64,000 nt of DNA from CBDBBY01 sp965205055 (GTDB taxonomy: Bacteria; Pseudomonadota; Alphaproteobacteria; Rhodobacterales; Rhodobacteraceae), in the NCBI GenBank assembly GCA_965205055.1, contig OZ242030.1, positions 3,658,001-3,722,000 of the forward strand. Reading direction: 5' to 3'. How positions within the stretch are numbered: position 1 is the stretch's first letter; each line of letters begins with the position of its first letter. Below, one piece after another: positions 43,559-51,524 of the stretch. A program made the translations under genes and the position numbers. The notes under the pieces were generated by a model that was not told the origin of the DNA, searched no databases, and saw nothing but the letters and a program-made list of their open reading frames with translations.

Positions 43559-44616
43559 TAGAGCGTGTCCGATAAAGGTTGAATCGGTAACGTTTTTGTG
43601 AGATTCCCTTTTTTCCAAGGCGTGATTCATGGCGGCTACTGGCGGGGAGGCCGGCATGCATGCCCGGACCCTATTCGAATGATCTTCGCGAGTGCGTGAT
43701 TTCGGCGCGCGCCGACGACCGGAGTTGCCGCGAGGTTGCGCGCCTGTTCAATGTGTCGGTTTCGAGCGTTGCGGGATGGTCCCGGCGGCACAAGCGGACC
43801 GGATCGGTCCGCCCCGACAGGATAGGCAGGATTCACGGATCTGTTCCGGACGGCTGCCGGGATTGGATTCTGGCAAGAGTCCGCGCCTGTCCGCAGACTG
43901 CGGTGCGGCGATTGCAGGCGCTGCTTGCGGAGCGCGGCACTCCGGCGGGCCGCGATACGGTCCGGCGCGCTCTGCGGTCTCTCGGCTGCGCCTTCAAGAA
44001 GAAAACGCCCGTCGCGGACGAGCGCGACCGTCCGGACGCGGAGCGCCGCCGCGAGCGGTGGAAGCGCCATCAGGGCCGGGCGGACCCGCGCAAGTTGGTC
44101 TTCATCGACGAGACCTGCGTCAAGACCGACATGGCCCCGCTCCGGGGATGGGCGCCCAAGGGCGAGAGGCTGCCGGGGAAGGCGCCTGAGCGCTGGAGAA
44201 CCTCGACCTTCATCGGCGCCCTGCGCCATGACCGGATCGACGCCCCGTGGGTTCTCGACGGCCCGGCCGACGGAGACGCCTTCCGTGCCTATGTCGAAAC
44301 CCAGCTGGTCCCGACGCTCCGCCGCGGCGACATCGCCGTCATGGACACTCCGGGCAGCCACAAGACCGAAGCGGTGCGCGCGGCGATCCGGGGCGCGGGC
44401 GCGCATCTTCTGTTCCTTCCGCCCTGCAGCCCCGACCTCAATCCGATCGAGCAGGTGTTCGCCAAGCTCAAGCACTGGCTGCGGGACGCCCAGCCGCGAT
44501 GCCGCGAAACGCTCCGGCGAAGCGTCGGCGACACTCTCGACAAATTCAAACCCCGGGAATGCGCAAACTACCTCGTGAACGCCGGATACGCGTCAACCTA
44601 AATCGGACACGCTCTA
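43559..44616 (+). mobile_element. Complete IS630-family insertion sequence
   Basis: The element runs from GAGCGTGTCCGAT (43561-43573) to its exact complement ATCGGACACGCTC (44602-44614), giving 13-base terminal inverted repeats. It is flanked on both sides by TA, the target duplicated by IS630/Tc1-mariner elements. It contains one intact transposase gene. It sits between an IS110 fragment and higA, and may have removed or displaced the higB toxin gene. Confidence 0.9.
43660..44601 (+). CDS. IS630-family transposase, intact
   Basis: 313 residues. The N-terminal part holds two helix-turn-helix regions ('CREVARLFNVSVSSVAGWSR'). The DDE catalytic core has 'KLVFIDETCVKTDM' (first Asp), 'GDIAVMDTPGSHKT' (second Asp; the usual Asn after it is Thr) and 'PDLNPIEQVFAKLKHWLR' (Glu). 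No stop or frameshift interrupts it, and both terminal repeats are present, so it should be able to move itself and related non-autonomous elements. Confidence 0.92.
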   Translation: MPGPYSNDLRECVISARADDRSCREVARLFNVSVSSVAGWSRRHKRTGSVRPDRIGRIHGSVPDGCRDWILARVRACPQTAVRRLQALLAERGTPAGRDTVRRALRSLGCAFKKKTPVADERDRPDAERRRERWKRHQGRADPRKLVFIDETCVKTDMAPLRGWAPKGERLPGKAPERWRTSTFIGALRHDRIDAPWVLDGPADGDAFRAYVETQLVPTLRRGDIAVMDTPGSHKTEAVRAAIRGAGAHLLFLPPCSPDLNPIEQVFAKLKHWLRDAQPRCRETLRRSVGDTLDKFKPRECANYLVNAGYAST

Positions 44617-44662
44617 GTGACGAGAAAAGAATAGCATAGGCGAAATACAGAAAGAGAATGAG

Positions 44663-44968
44663 ATGAGACGAAACCCTGATCGTTGCCCAACGCATCCCGG
44701 CGAATTGCTTCGCGAGGACGTCATCCCTGCGACGAAGAAGACGAAGGCGGAGATTGCACGTCTTCTCGGAATATCGCGCCAGCATTTGCATGGCATTTTG
44801 GCAGAGCGAAAGCCGGTCAGTGCTGAAGTTTCCGTGCGTCTCGGAAAGCTGTTCGGAAATGGCGCAGGTCTTTGGATCAGGATGCAAGCCGCTTACGACG
44901 AATGGCAAGCTTCCCGGACGGTTGACGTATCCGAAATCCCAACACTTGTTGCCGCAGATTATGGATAG
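44663..44968 (+). CDS. higA: HigA-type antitoxin, orphan
   Basis: 101 residues with the HigA family start 'HPGELLREDVIPATKKTKAE' and helix-turn-helix 'IARLLGISRQHLHGILAERK'. HigA normally follows a higB RelE-like mRNA interferase gene. Here only 46 bases separate it from the right end of the IS630 element and no higB is visible on either side, so it is an orphan or the pair was broken by mobile elements. The ATG at 44663 follows a purine-rich aaagagaatgag. HTH and dimer region look intact. Confidence 0.87.
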   Translation: MRRNPDRCPTHPGELLREDVIPATKKTKAEIARLLGISRQHLHGILAERKPVSAEVSVRLGKLFGNGAGLWIRMQAAYDEWQASRTVDVSEIPTLVAADYG

Positions 44969-45129
44969 CGGAATGAAACATAAACCGTTGGCTCATCCGA
45001 TTGATGCACTACCTTCGCTGAACTCTTGCAGCGGCAAGCGCGAGATACAGCTGCAATTCAAGCATTGGATTCACAAGAGAGAAACGTGCGCTTCATAGAA
45101 AGCGGTTCGGGCGTGCCGGACGAGTTAAC

Positions 45130-46059
45130 TCAAGTCCGGAACTCTCTGGTTTCATCAAGAAACCAAGCTCTCAAAGCTTGAAATAACGGGCGTTGCGCCT
45201 GCGCTTCCCGGCTCAGCAGGTAATGCCTTCGTCCGATTCTGTAGCGATCCTCGACAGGAAAAATCAGCCGGCCGTCCTGAACCAGGTTGTCGACCAGATA
45301 GTGCCATCCGATAGCCACCCCCATATCCGCGATCGCGGCATTGATCAGCATTTCGAAGCTGTTGAAGCTTGGCCCTGCAAGTTCGCCTTCTACCGGCACT
45401 CCGAACTGGCTCAGGACGACCGGCCAATCGGTTTGCGACCAGGCCAGATCGCGCCAGTGACCAGCGTCCAGATGCAGCAGGTCGCAGCTGGGAAGATCTT
45501 GCGCGGTCCTCAGGTCCGGATGGCGTCGAAGGTACCCGGGACTGCATACCGGCATGATCTCCTCGGTGATCAAGTGGTCCGCTGTGATGTAGGGCTGCGG
45601 CTCGTTGCCCAGCACCACCGCGAGATCGACGTAATCCATGAGATGGGCAGGGTTGCCCTCCGTGGCCTGAAAGTTGAACTCGACATCCGGGAATGCGTTG
45701 AATAACCGGCGGAGCCGCGAGGACAGGAACTGGTTGGCGAAAGGCAGACGCATGGCGATGGTCACCCGGTTGCGCCGGGTCTCGCGCCGCAACCGGACGC
45801 TGCCGCCGGCAATCTGGTCGAGCCCTTTCGCGACGGCGTGATGCAAGTCGCGGCCTGCGGCCGTGAGTTCCAGATTTCGCCCGTTCCGGATAAACAGAGC
45901 CACGCCCAGATGCTCTTCCAGTATGCGGATCTGTTTGGAGACGGCGGCTTGGGTCACGAACAGCTCTTCGGCGGCTTGGGTGAAATTCTCGTGGCGCGCC
46001 GCTGCTTCGAACGGGCGCAGGGACGACATCGGCGGCAGTTTGCGCAGGAAATTCTGCAT
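45130..46059 (-). CDS. LysR-family regulator, divergent from the MttB-type catabolic operon
   Basis: 309 residues from ATG 46059, which follows GGAGA at 4 bases. A longer open frame upstream is antisense to the DapA-like and aldehyde dehydrogenase genes and is not coding. The N-terminal winged HTH is of the GcvA type ('MSSLRPFEAAARHENFTQAA', 'EELFVTQAAVSKQIRILEEH'), and the effector domain is complete to 'ALRAWFLDETREF'. It is transcribed away from the catabolic operon starting at 46228, so it probably controls it. The 168-base gap contains a small dyad, AACCC-a-GGGTT (46125-46135). Confidence 0.87.
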   Translation of the reverse strand: MQNFLRKLPPMSSLRPFEAAARHENFTQAAEELFVTQAAVSKQIRILEEHLGVALFIRNGRNLELTAAGRDLHHAVAKGLDQIAGGSVRLRRETRRNRVTIAMRLPFANQFLSSRLRRLFNAFPDVEFNFQATEGNPAHLMDYVDLAVVLGNEPQPYITADHLITEEIMPVCSPGYLRRHPDLRTAQDLPSCDLLHLDAGHWRDLAWSQTDWPVVLSQFGVPVEGELAGPSFNSFEMLINAAIADMGVAIGWHYLVDNLVQDGRLIFPVEDRYRIGRRHYLLSREAQAQRPLFQALRAWFLDETREFRT

Positions 46060-46124
46060 GTTGTCTCCGGGATTCAACCGCCTCCGAAACAAGGCGAAGC
46101 GAGGTACCCAAACGCTGCCTGCAT

Positions 46125-46135
46125 AACCCAGGGTT
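46125..46135. promoter_or_regulatory. Small dyad in the divergent lysR/catabolic promoter region
   Basis: AACCC-a-GGGTT is a perfect 5-base dyad in the middle of the 168-base divergent gap. It is a candidate regulator site but does not fit the T-N11-A rule exactly. Confidence 0.25.
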
Positions 46136-46227
46136 TTCATGAAGTGAATATATGTCGTTTTGGAAAATCGCTCCGCCGGGCTACGCTTCTGCAAATGATT
46201 GAGTCTGCCAATAGGAAGCACTGATTC

Positions 46228-47208
46228 ATGCAGAAACTGACCGGAATTTTCGCGGCCATGTGCACGCCGATGGATGAAAAGGGAGACGCCATCGACGTCG
46301 GCCGCTACCGCGCGCACATCGACGACATGATCGACGCCGGATTGCACGGGCTCGTGCTGGGGTCCGGGACCGGCGAATACGCTTATCTTTCGGCCGATGA
46401 GAAGCGCGAACTGATCGTCGAGGGCTGCAAGCATGTGGATGGGCGGGTTCCCACGGTCGCGCAGGTCACCGCGCTCAGCACTCATGAATGCATTGAAAAC
46501 GCGCTGTTCGCGCAGGATGCGGGAGCCAGCGCGCTGATGATCCTGCCTCCCTATCTCGAGCCCCCGAATGAGCGCGGCGTGCTGTATCACTACACGGCCA
46601 TCGCCAAATCGGTCAGCATTCCCATCGTTATGTACAATGTCCCTGCGCAGGCGGCGCCGTTGACCGAAGACCTGTACCGCAAGCTGTTGGCCGTTGAGAA
46701 CCTCGACTATGTCAAGGACAGCTCCGGCGACATGCTGGGGCTGCAAAAACTCATCGGCATCGGCGGTCATATCCTGAATGGGGCCGACCCGTATGCGCCC
46801 TACAGCCTGATGGCAGGTTGTGCTGGAATGATCTGGGGCGCGGCCAACTTCATGCCCCACGAATGCGCACGACTTTATGACCTGATTGCCGCCGGAGAGC
46901 TGACGGAGGCGATGGATCTTTGGCACGCGATGAAGAGCATCTGCTTTTGGCTGTGGGGCAATGTCCACGACGTGGATTACCTGACCGGAGTGAAGGCAGC
47001 GGCGCGCCTGACCGGACGCGACATGGGCGGGGCACGGCGACCCCTGCCGCCGGTTCCGGGCGCGGCGCGCCATGACATCAAGCTGGCGCTGAGCAAATTG
47101 CCGGTGAACCGAACCAAGGCCGAGCGTCTGGTCTGGCGCGACTGGCAGGAAGAGCGCGACTGGCTCATCCAATCCTACCGCAAAACTGAGGGTTCCCGAA
47201 ATGGCTGA
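46228..47208 (+). CDS. DapA-family aldolase/lyase
   Basis: 326-residue (beta/alpha)8 protein of the dihydrodipicolinate synthase/N-acetylneuraminate lyase family. 'GLVLGSGTGEYAYLSADEKR' has the carboxylate-binding GSGTGE (45-50), Tyr136 lies in 'PIVMYNVPAQ' and the Schiff-base lysine is Lys163 in 'YVKDSSGD'. Members do aldol cleavage, dehydration or deamination of 2-keto acids. Being the first gene of a catabolic operon with an aldehyde dehydrogenase, it is more likely catabolic, for example a 2-keto-acid dehydratase or a pyrroline-hydroxycarboxylate deaminase, than a lysine-synthesis enzyme. It overlaps the next gene by 8 bases. Confidence 0.85.
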   Translation: MQKLTGIFAAMCTPMDEKGDAIDVGRYRAHIDDMIDAGLHGLVLGSGTGEYAYLSADEKRELIVEGCKHVDGRVPTVAQVTALSTHECIENALFAQDAGASALMILPPYLEPPNERGVLYHYTAIAKSVSIPIVMYNVPAQAAPLTEDLYRKLLAVENLDYVKDSSGDMLGLQKLIGIGGHILNGADPYAPYSLMAGCAGMIWGAANFMPHECARLYDLIAAGELTEAMDLWHAMKSICFWLWGNVHDVDYLTGVKAAARLTGRDMGGARRPLPPVPGAARHDIKLALSKLPVNRTKAERLVWRDWQEERDWLIQSYRKTEGSRNG

Positions 47209-48670
47209 AGACACCAAGAAATTTCCGACCCGGGCCGTTATCGGCGGGCGTTCCGTCGATGCTGAGGACGGCAAGACCTTCGCAACGCTCAATCCCGCCA
47301 CCGGCCAGCCTCTGGCCCGGATCGCAGAATGTGCGGCGGTCGATGCGGACAGGGCTGTCGCTGCGGCGCGCGCAGCCTTCGACGACGGCCCTTGGCCACG
47401 AATGTCGCCGGCTGAGCGCAAGACGATTCTGCAGCGGTTCGCCACTGAAGTCGAGGCGAATGCCGAAGAATTGGCGGAGCTGGAAGTGCTGGAGTCCGGC
47501 AAGCCGATCAGCGATGCGCTGGGGATCGATCTCCCGGAAACCGTAGGGACATTGCGCTGGCATGCCGAGGCTGTCGACAAGATCTGTGACAAGATCTCTC
47601 CATCGGATCCCGGCTGCCTGTCGATGATCGTGCGCGAGCCGGTCGGCGTGGTCGCCGCCGTGCTGCCTTGGAATTTCCCGATCATGATGGCCGCTTGGAA
47701 ATTGGGTCCTGCGCTTGCTGAAGGCAACACGATGGTTCTCAAGCCCGCCGAACAAACCTCGATGTCGACCATCCGTCTGGCGGAGCTGGCGGCGGAGGCG
47801 GGCGTTCCCGATGGAGTCGTCAATGTCGTGCCGGGGTTCGGCGAAGTCGTCGGCAAAGCGCTTGGCGAACATATGGACGTCGATTGCGTCGGCTTTACCG
47901 GCTCTACGGAGACCGGGCGGCTGTTCCTGCACTATGCGGCGGACTCCAACCTCAAGCGCGTATTGCTTGAATGCGGCGGCAAGAACCCGATGATCGTGAT
48001 GCCGGACGTGGATGATCTGGACAATGCGGCGGATCACGCGGCGAACTCGGTCTTCTGGAATATGGGAGAGAACTGCTCCTCCAACAGCCGCTTGCTGGTG
48101 CATGAAAGCCTCAAGGATGAGTTGCTGGAGCTGATTCTGGAACGTGCGCAGGACTGGGTCGTTGCCGATCCGATGCAAACCGCCTGCCGGATCGGCCCCT
48201 TGATCGAAAAAGCCCACCTCGAAAAAGTGCTCGGCCATATCGAACAGGCCAAAAGCGAAGGGGCCAGGCTGGTCTGCGGCGGCGAACGGGTGCTGACCGA
48301 AACCGGCGGGTATTTTGTCCAGCCGACCATTTTCGATGATGTGACGCCTGAGATGCGGCTGGCCCGGGAGGAAGTCTTCGGCCCTGTTCTGGCGGTCATG
48401 ACTTTCAAAACGCCGGAGGAAGCCATTGCTTTGGCGAATGACACGGAATTCGGTTTGGCCGCTTCCGTCTTCACCGACAGCAACAAGACCGCGCATAACG
48501 CCGCGCGCCGGATACGTGCCGGCACGGTGTCGGTCAACTGCTACGGCGAAGGCGACCACGGCACGCCGTTCGGCGGCTACAAGTTGTCCGGGTTCGGCGG
48601 ACGCGACAAGTCGCTGGCGGCGCATGACCAATATTGCGAGCTGAAAACCGTCTGGATGGACCTCAGCTGA
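47201..48670 (+). CDS. NAD(P)-dependent aldehyde dehydrogenase (PuuC-like)
   Basis: 489 residues, standard length. The cofactor motif is 'VGFTGSTETGRL', catalytic Glu257 is in 'LLECGGKNP', and catalytic Cys292 is in 'MGENCSSNSRLL'. The C-terminal 'VNCYGEGDHGTPFGGYKLSG' and 'FGGRDKSLAAHDQYCELKT' most resemble gamma-glutamyl-aminobutyraldehyde and related amino-aldehyde dehydrogenases. It would oxidise an aldehyde formed from an amine or amino acid to its acid. It overlaps the DapA-like gene by 8 bases. Confidence 0.9.
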   Translation: MAEDTKKFPTRAVIGGRSVDAEDGKTFATLNPATGQPLARIAECAAVDADRAVAAARAAFDDGPWPRMSPAERKTILQRFATEVEANAEELAELEVLESGKPISDALGIDLPETVGTLRWHAEAVDKICDKISPSDPGCLSMIVREPVGVVAAVLPWNFPIMMAAWKLGPALAEGNTMVLKPAEQTSMSTIRLAELAAEAGVPDGVVNVVPGFGEVVGKALGEHMDVDCVGFTGSTETGRLFLHYAADSNLKRVLLECGGKNPMIVMPDVDDLDNAADHAANSVFWNMGENCSSNSRLLVHESLKDELLELILERAQDWVVADPMQTACRIGPLIEKAHLEKVLGHIEQAKSEGARLVCGGERVLTETGGYFVQPTIFDDVTPEMRLAREEVFGPVLAVMTFKTPEEAIALANDTEFGLAASVFTDSNKTAHNAARRIRAGTVSVNCYGEGDHGTPFGGYKLSGFGGRDKSLAAHDQYCELKTVWMDLS

Positions 48671-48678
48671 GCTGCTTG

Positions 48679-49995
48679 ATGAAGATAGGCATCCTTCCGA
48701 GGGCGGATCGCAACAACGGGTGGCTGGAGATCCTCCCGCCATTGCCGCCCCCTGCGGTTGCGAAGGGGGCAATCAAAGCGGATTGCGCGGTGATTGGCGC
48801 CGGGTTCACAGGACTGGCCGCCGCTCGGCGGCTGGCGGAGCTGCTGCCGGCCAAGCATGTCCTGCTGCTCGATGCGGGCCGCATCGGCAACAACGCCGCC
48901 GGCCGCTGTTCAGGTTTTGCGATTGACCAAGCCCACAATATCCGGGCGAAAGACTTTGCGGGCAATCTGCATGCGGAAAAGAAGCAGATCGCCATAAACC
49001 GGGCGGGCCAGGATTATCTGCGCGATCAGGTCAATGCCTTTCAGATCGAATGCGATTGGGACGAGGGCGGCAAAATCCATGCCGCGGCGACGGCGAATGG
49101 AGAAGCCAAGCTGAAGGCTTACTCCCGGAATCTCGATCTGCTGGAAGCCGAATACAGCTGGCACGACGCAGACAGGATGCGCGCCATCACCGGCTCAAGC
49201 TTTTATATTTCCGGTTTGCACACTCCGGGCACCATTCTGATGCAGCCGGCGGCATTGGTTCGCGGGCTCGCGGACACGATGCCCAGGAACGTGACCGTGC
49301 TCGAAAACAGTCCTGTCACGGCAGTTCGCCCCGGCGCTCCGCACCGATTGGAGTTGCCCGATGCGCAAATTGAGACCAAGACTTTGATCTTGGCCAACAA
49401 CGGGTTCGCCGGGCAGTTCGGGTATTTCCGCGATCACTTGATTCCCGTTGTCACCTGGGGCAGCCTGACGCGGCCGCTGACGAAATCGGAGGCCGAAACG
49501 CTGGGCGGCGATGACAGCTGGGCCGTCATTCCGGCCGATCCCTTCGGCACTTCGGTGCGCCGAATTCCGAATGGGCGAATCCTGATCCGCAATATCTACA
49601 GCTACAGCCGGGGATTGAATGCCAGCGAAAGCGATCGGACTTGGGCGAGCGCGAAGCACCGATCCTCCCTCGGAAACCGCTTTCCCATGCTTCCGGATTT
49701 GACCCTTGAATACACTTGGGGCGGCCCCTTGTGCCTGTCGCGAAACGGAGAGCCGGTGTTCGGGCAGCTGGATGAAGACGTGTTCGGCGCCTTCTGCCTG
49801 AATGGCGTCGGCATCGCGCGCGGCACCGCATACGGGAAGCTTCTGGCGGAGCACATCGCGGGCGAACGATCGGATATTCTTGACGTCATGCTGAAGGCGG
49901 GCAGGCCGGAGAAACTGCCTCCGGAACCGTTTCTGGGCTGGGGAGTGCGAATGAACTTTACAAAGCGGCGCTATGACGCCGGATTGGAGTTATGA
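48679..49995 (+). CDS. FAD-dependent amine/amino-acid oxidoreductase (DAO family)
   Basis: 438 residues from ATG 48679, 8 bases after the aldehyde dehydrogenase stop. The FAD motif is 'CAVIGAGFTGLAAARRLAEL', near residue 35, followed by 'VLLLDAGRIGNNAAGRCSGF', the DAO/PuuB-type second motif. The N-terminal 'GWLEILPPLPPP' extension is typical of this OrdL/PuuB-like group. Members oxidise secondary or primary amines, such as gamma-glutamylputrescine, N-methyl amino acids or proline derivatives, to imines or aldehydes. With the aldehyde dehydrogenase it forms an amine to aldehyde to acid sequence. The stop and the next start are adjacent. Confidence 0.85.
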   Translation: MKIGILPRADRNNGWLEILPPLPPPAVAKGAIKADCAVIGAGFTGLAAARRLAELLPAKHVLLLDAGRIGNNAAGRCSGFAIDQAHNIRAKDFAGNLHAEKKQIAINRAGQDYLRDQVNAFQIECDWDEGGKIHAAATANGEAKLKAYSRNLDLLEAEYSWHDADRMRAITGSSFYISGLHTPGTILMQPAALVRGLADTMPRNVTVLENSPVTAVRPGAPHRLELPDAQIETKTLILANNGFAGQFGYFRDHLIPVVTWGSLTRPLTKSEAETLGGDDSWAVIPADPFGTSVRRIPNGRILIRNIYSYSRGLNASESDRTWASAKHRSSLGNRFPMLPDLTLEYTWGGPLCLSRNGEPVFGQLDEDVFGAFCLNGVGIARGTAYGKLLAEHIAGERSDILDVMLKAGRPEKLPPEPFLGWGVRMNFTKRRYDAGLEL

Positions 49996-50757
49996 ATGCT
50001 TGATCTGAATGGAAAGACTGCATTGGTGACCGGGGCGACCTCGGGAATCGGAGCGGAAACGGCGCGCGTGCTGGCTGCGGCAGGCGCGAAGGTCATGCTG
50101 GCGGGCCGCCGCGAGGAAGCCGCCAAGACGCTGTGCGATGAAATCGTCAGGTCCGGCGGAACGGCCGCTTATGTGCTGGGCGAAGTGACCAAGCCCGGAT
50201 TTGCGACCGATGCAACGGCAGCTGCCGAAGAAACCTTCGGCGGCCTAAATGTTTTGGTGAATGCGGCCGGCGCGATCCGCCGCGGCACTGCGGAACAAAC
50301 CTCGGACGAGGATTGGGCGGCGATGATGTCGATCAATGTCGGCGGCACCTTTTTCATGTCGCGAGCGGCTTTGCCGGCAATGCGCCGGGCCGGAGGCGGA
50401 AGCATCATAAATTTGGGTTCCACCGTCGGTTTGGTCGGATGCGTTGGTCTGGCAGCGTATTGCGCCAGCAAAGGCGCGGTGGTGAACCTGACGCGCGCCA
50501 TGGCGTTGGACCATGCCGAAGACGGCATCCGCGTGAATTCGGTGAACCCCGGCGCAGTCGATACGCCGATGCTTGTGTCCGGCCACGGCGACGTCGCGCC
50601 GGATGCGGTGCGCGAGGCCAACCGGACGGCGATCCCGCAAGGCTGGCTGCCCAAGCCGGTGGAAATTGCCAAAGTCATCGCCTTTCTGGCGTCGGATCTG
50701 AGCGCGCATGTAACGGGAGCGGCACTGTCGGTCGACGGAGGTTACACAGCCGGATGA
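49996..50757 (+). CDS. Short-chain dehydrogenase/reductase (first)
   Basis: 253 residues of the classical SDR family. The NAD(P)-binding motif is 'LVTGATSGIGAETARVLAAA', 'NVLVNAAGA' follows, the catalytic Ser is in 'IINLGSTVGL', and the catalytic Tyr-x3-Lys is 'YCASKGAVVNLTRA'. The C-terminus 'VTGAALSVDGGYTAG' is typical. It starts directly after the FAD enzyme stop and overlaps the next SDR by 4 bases. It presumably oxidises or reduces a hydroxy/keto intermediate. Confidence 0.9.
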   Translation: MLDLNGKTALVTGATSGIGAETARVLAAAGAKVMLAGRREEAAKTLCDEIVRSGGTAAYVLGEVTKPGFATDATAAAEETFGGLNVLVNAAGAIRRGTAEQTSDEDWAAMMSINVGGTFFMSRAALPAMRRAGGGSIINLGSTVGLVGCVGLAAYCASKGAVVNLTRAMALDHAEDGIRVNSVNPGAVDTPMLVSGHGDVAPDAVREANRTAIPQGWLPKPVEIAKVIAFLASDLSAHVTGAALSVDGGYTAG

Positions 50758-51515
50758 CTCAAATATTGAAAGACAAGGTTACGATCGTGACCGGGGCGGC
50801 TCAAGGCATCGGTCGGGCGATCGCGCAATCCATGGCGGAGGCGGGCGCGCGCGTCGTGATCGGCGACCTCAAGCCGCAGCACGCCGAAAGCCTGCCGTCC
50901 TTGGAGCTGGATGTTTCCGACGAGGCATCGGTGATGCGGTTTGTCGCGAAAGTGGCCGACGCCTACGGCGCGCCGTCCATTCTGATCAACAATGCCGGCA
51001 TCATGACCGGCACGCCGCTGACGGAGCAAACCGCCTCGGAATGGGACCATGTCATGGCCGTCAACCTGCGCGGCCCCTTCCTGATGGCCAAGCATGTCGT
51101 GCCCCATATGGCGGCGGAGAACGAACCGGCCATTGTCAATATCGGCTCGATTGAAGGGATCAGCGGCAATCCGAACCACTCCGCCTACATGGCTTCCAAG
51201 GCCGGGGTGCACGGGTTGACGGTCTCGATGGCGATCGACCTCGGGCCCAAGGGCATTCGGGTCAACGCGATTGCGCCGGGATGGATCAACACGAAGTTCA
51301 ACAGCGTCTATTTGGAAGGGTTGCCGGATCAGGATCTTGCTGCGCGCCAGCTTGCTGAATTGCATCCGGTTGGCCGCATTGGGGATCCTTCCGATATCGG
51401 AGATGCGGCGGTCTGGCTCGCCAGCGCGCAATCGCGCTTCGTCACCGGTCAAATCATCAAGGTAGAAGGCGGGCGCATGGCCAAGCTTTCGCTTCCTGAT
51501 GCATTCAAAGTCTGA
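50754..51515 (+). CDS. Short-chain dehydrogenase/reductase (second)
   Basis: 253 residues from ATG 50754, which overlaps the previous stop (ATGA). The cofactor motif is 'IVTGAAQGIGRAIAQSMAEA', 'ILINNAGIM' follows, and the active site is Ser in 'IVNIGSIEGI' and 'YMASKAGVHGLT'. The end 'VTGQIIKVEGGRMAKLS' is normal. The two SDRs are only distantly alike and do not look like a recent duplication, so they probably act on different intermediates. Confidence 0.9.
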   Translation: MTQILKDKVTIVTGAAQGIGRAIAQSMAEAGARVVIGDLKPQHAESLPSLELDVSDEASVMRFVAKVADAYGAPSILINNAGIMTGTPLTEQTASEWDHVMAVNLRGPFLMAKHVVPHMAAENEPAIVNIGSIEGISGNPNHSAYMASKAGVHGLTVSMAIDLGPKGIRVNAIAPGWINTKFNSVYLEGLPDQDLAARQLAELHPVGRIGDPSDIGDAAVWLASAQSRFVTGQIIKVEGGRMAKLSLPDAFKV

Positions 51516-51524
51516 GGACGGCGC

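Noticed and set aside
46060..47856. Upstream extension of the LysR frame to 908 codons
   Set aside because: The extension is antisense to the DapA-like and aldehyde dehydrogenase genes; the LysR family start and a ribosome binding site are at 46059.
47165..48772. 535-codon open frame on the minus strand
   Set aside because: It is antisense to the aldehyde dehydrogenase gene, whose catalytic motifs are intact; long antisense frames are common in GC-rich DNA.
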